DNA of 14,714 nucleotides from NCBI GenBank assembly GCA_002712335.1, contig PATI01000041.1:8344-23057 (forward strand), in the 5' to 3' direction. This DNA is from Rhodospirillaceae bacterium (GTDB lineage Bacteria > Pseudomonadota > Alphaproteobacteria > MPNO01 > UBA2964). Below, one piece after another: positions 13,765 to 14,714 of the stretch. The translations under genes were made by a program, and so were the position numbers. Below the pieces are notes generated by a model. It was given only the letters and a program-made list of their open reading frames with translations. It ran no database searches and was not told the origin of the DNA. The number at the start of each line of letters is the position of its first letter. The first letter of the stretch is position 1.

Positions 13765-14714
13765 CTATTTTAAACCCTTCTTTCGAAGAGTTTTTAGAAT
13801 AAGTTCACCGGTTTTACCTCCGGCCTTTTTTATAGCACTGGTTCTAGCGCTATTTTCATTGATCCCAAACCCCGGCCACTGTTTAACGACTGCCGCCACT
13901 TTCCTTGAAAATCTTTTTGATACGTCGTAAACGGCAACGTTAACTCTTACCATTACCATTCTCCGCCCGCGATAATTACGCGATGCGTCTACCGTCATGG
14001 TTCCCCGTGCAAAATACTTGATTTCACATTTCCGGGCTGCCTTTCGGATCTTGTTCCAATGCCTTGAAGCCATTTTATTCTTGGTCTTAAAAGTTTGGGA
14101 CACCGCTTCTACTGACGGTGTCCGCCCACAGTCCTCCGCGGCACCTTCCAACTCAGCATATTCTGTGGACTCATATCCAGCTTTGGAGAGCGGCCCCGTT
14201 ACAAATGTATTAAAATCTCCGCCGCTGATTATCTTGTACTTGATGTCATCGGATTTTCTGACAGTGCTACCGCCAGATTGGCTCCTGCTCTTTGATTTCT
14301 GGGTAGTGTAGGACACAGCTTTTCCTCCCGAAGCTCTGGCCATTTCTTTAGCTTTCGATTTAGACCCGCTACTCTTATTTTTTTTAACAGTAGCTTCAAA
14401 GCTCTCAGCTGTAGCCGCCTGCCTCGCAACAAACAAAGCCATAAAGGGCGAACCAGTCCCCGACTCTATTTCTTTAGGTTCCTTTTTTACCTTCAGAACG
14501 CTGGCGATCCTCTCCTTGTCTATATCCAAACAGACGGTGCTCTTGAGCACCTGGTCAGATTCAGAAAAATTCCGCGTCGCCTCTTTTTTAAGGTTCGAAA
14601 CATAGAAACCTAGATTCTCAAGGATCTGACCCTTTTTATCCATGTAAGCCTTTAGATGGTCTCCATCGAGAGACTTTATATATCTGTCCCAAGCAGCGGA
14701 AATTGCTTTCTTTT
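13765..14714 (-). CDS. CsgG/FlgT-related exported protein, 5' end cut by the window edge
   Basis: The frame stays open from the TAA at 13765 to the right edge: all 23 codons upstream of the ATG at 14643 are sense (reading AISAAWDRYIKSLDGDHLKAY). That ATG is therefore internal, and the real start with its signal peptide should lie outside. About 315 codons are visible. The N-terminal visible part (Ala/Trp helix, then GQILENLGFYVSNLKK) fits the LPP20/FlgT N-domain style. A low-complexity Ser/Lys/Gly stretch follows (about residues 90-125 from that ATG). Then comes a second alpha/beta domain with KIISGGDFNTFVTGPL, CEIKYFARGTMTVDASRNYRGRRMVMVRVNVAVYD, and the closing GFGINENSARTSAIKKAGGKTGELILKTL. 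The order of strand pair and Ala-rich helix is typical of CsgG-like proteins. It ends 24 bases before the FlgT-like gene, probably in one operon. Exact function unknown. Confidence 0.72.
   Translation of the reverse strand, partial: KKAISAAWDRYIKSLDGDHLKAYMDKKGQILENLGFYVSNLKKEATRNFSESDQVLKSTVCLDIDKERIASVLKVKKEPKEIESGTGSPFMALFVARQAATAESFEATVKKNKSSGSKSKAKEMARASGGKAVSYTTQKSKSRSQSGGSTVRKSDDIKYKIISGGDFNTFVTGPLSKAGYESTEYAELEGAAEDCGRTPSVEAVSQTFKTKNKMASRHWNKIRKAARKCEIKYFARGTMTVDASRNYRGRRMVMVRVNVAVYDVSKRFSRKVAAVVKQWPGFGINENSARTSAIKKAGGKTGELILKTLRKKGLK

Noticed and set aside
4232..14714. A flagellar locus, suggested by FlgO-, FlgT- and MotA-like proteins
   Set aside because: No rod, hook, ring, export or flagellin gene is present, the channel subunit is far smaller than MotA, and the partner lacks the OmpA-like wall domain of MotB.
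10886..14714. A curli (csg) secretion locus, because of CsgG-like parts
   Set aside because: No curlin repeats, CsgE or CsgF are visible, and the 12488 protein has extra FlgT-type N- and C-terminal parts and no lipobox.

Overview
The window is AT-rich Gram-negative DNA, probably from an alphaproteobacterium. That placement is an inference from the FeuP/FeuQ-like two-component pair, the two lipobox lipoproteins and the periplasmic and outer-membrane proteins; there is no rRNA or other taxonomic marker. Gene density is high and no stretch over 300 bases lacks a gene. I found no tRNA, rRNA, CRISPR array, insertion sequence or convincing intrinsic terminator.

Layout. (1) 159-1855 (+): a translationally coupled alpha/beta pair of a Rieske aromatic-ring-hydroxylating oxygenase, with no reductase or ferredoxin in view. 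(2) 1899-3985 (-): a PhoQ/FeuQ-like sensor kinase and an OmpR/PhoP-like response regulator that overlap by ATGA. (3) 3986-4231: a divergent control region with an 8-bp inverted repeat, an 8-bp direct repeat at 11-bp period, a 10-bp palindrome and a TATAAT box. (4) 4232-10844 (+): a tight run of nine genes (plus one possible 27-codon ORF), nearly all exported or membrane proteins. (5) 10886-14714 (-): three genes for exported proteins of CsgG/FlgT/LPP20-like type; the first is cut by the right edge.

The most interesting content is regions 4 and 5 together. Region 4 encodes a small four-helix MotA/TolQ/ExbB-like channel subunit (8023-8541), an ExbD/TolR-sized single-span partner (5097-5537), a TonB-shaped protein (anchor, Lys/Pro-rich linker, globular C-terminus; 9146-10171), a second membrane-anchored Lys-rich protein, a lytic transglycosylase, a FlgO/LpoB-like protein fused to a peptidoglycan-binding domain, two lipoproteins and two helical exported proteins. 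Region 5 adds a FlgT-like protein with a CsgG-like core and two companions. No flagellar, Tol-Pal, TonB-receptor, curli or Zorya genes are present.

My reading, which is inference, is an uncharacterised ion-motive-force-driven trans-envelope complex. The A/B channel pair would sit in the inner membrane, TonB-like and coiled-coil proteins would cross the periplasm, the transglycosylase would open the wall, and CsgG/FlgO/FlgT-like proteins would act at the outer membrane. The adjacent envelope-type two-component system would probably control it through the shared intergenic region. The Rieske oxygenase pair is probably an unrelated neighbour.
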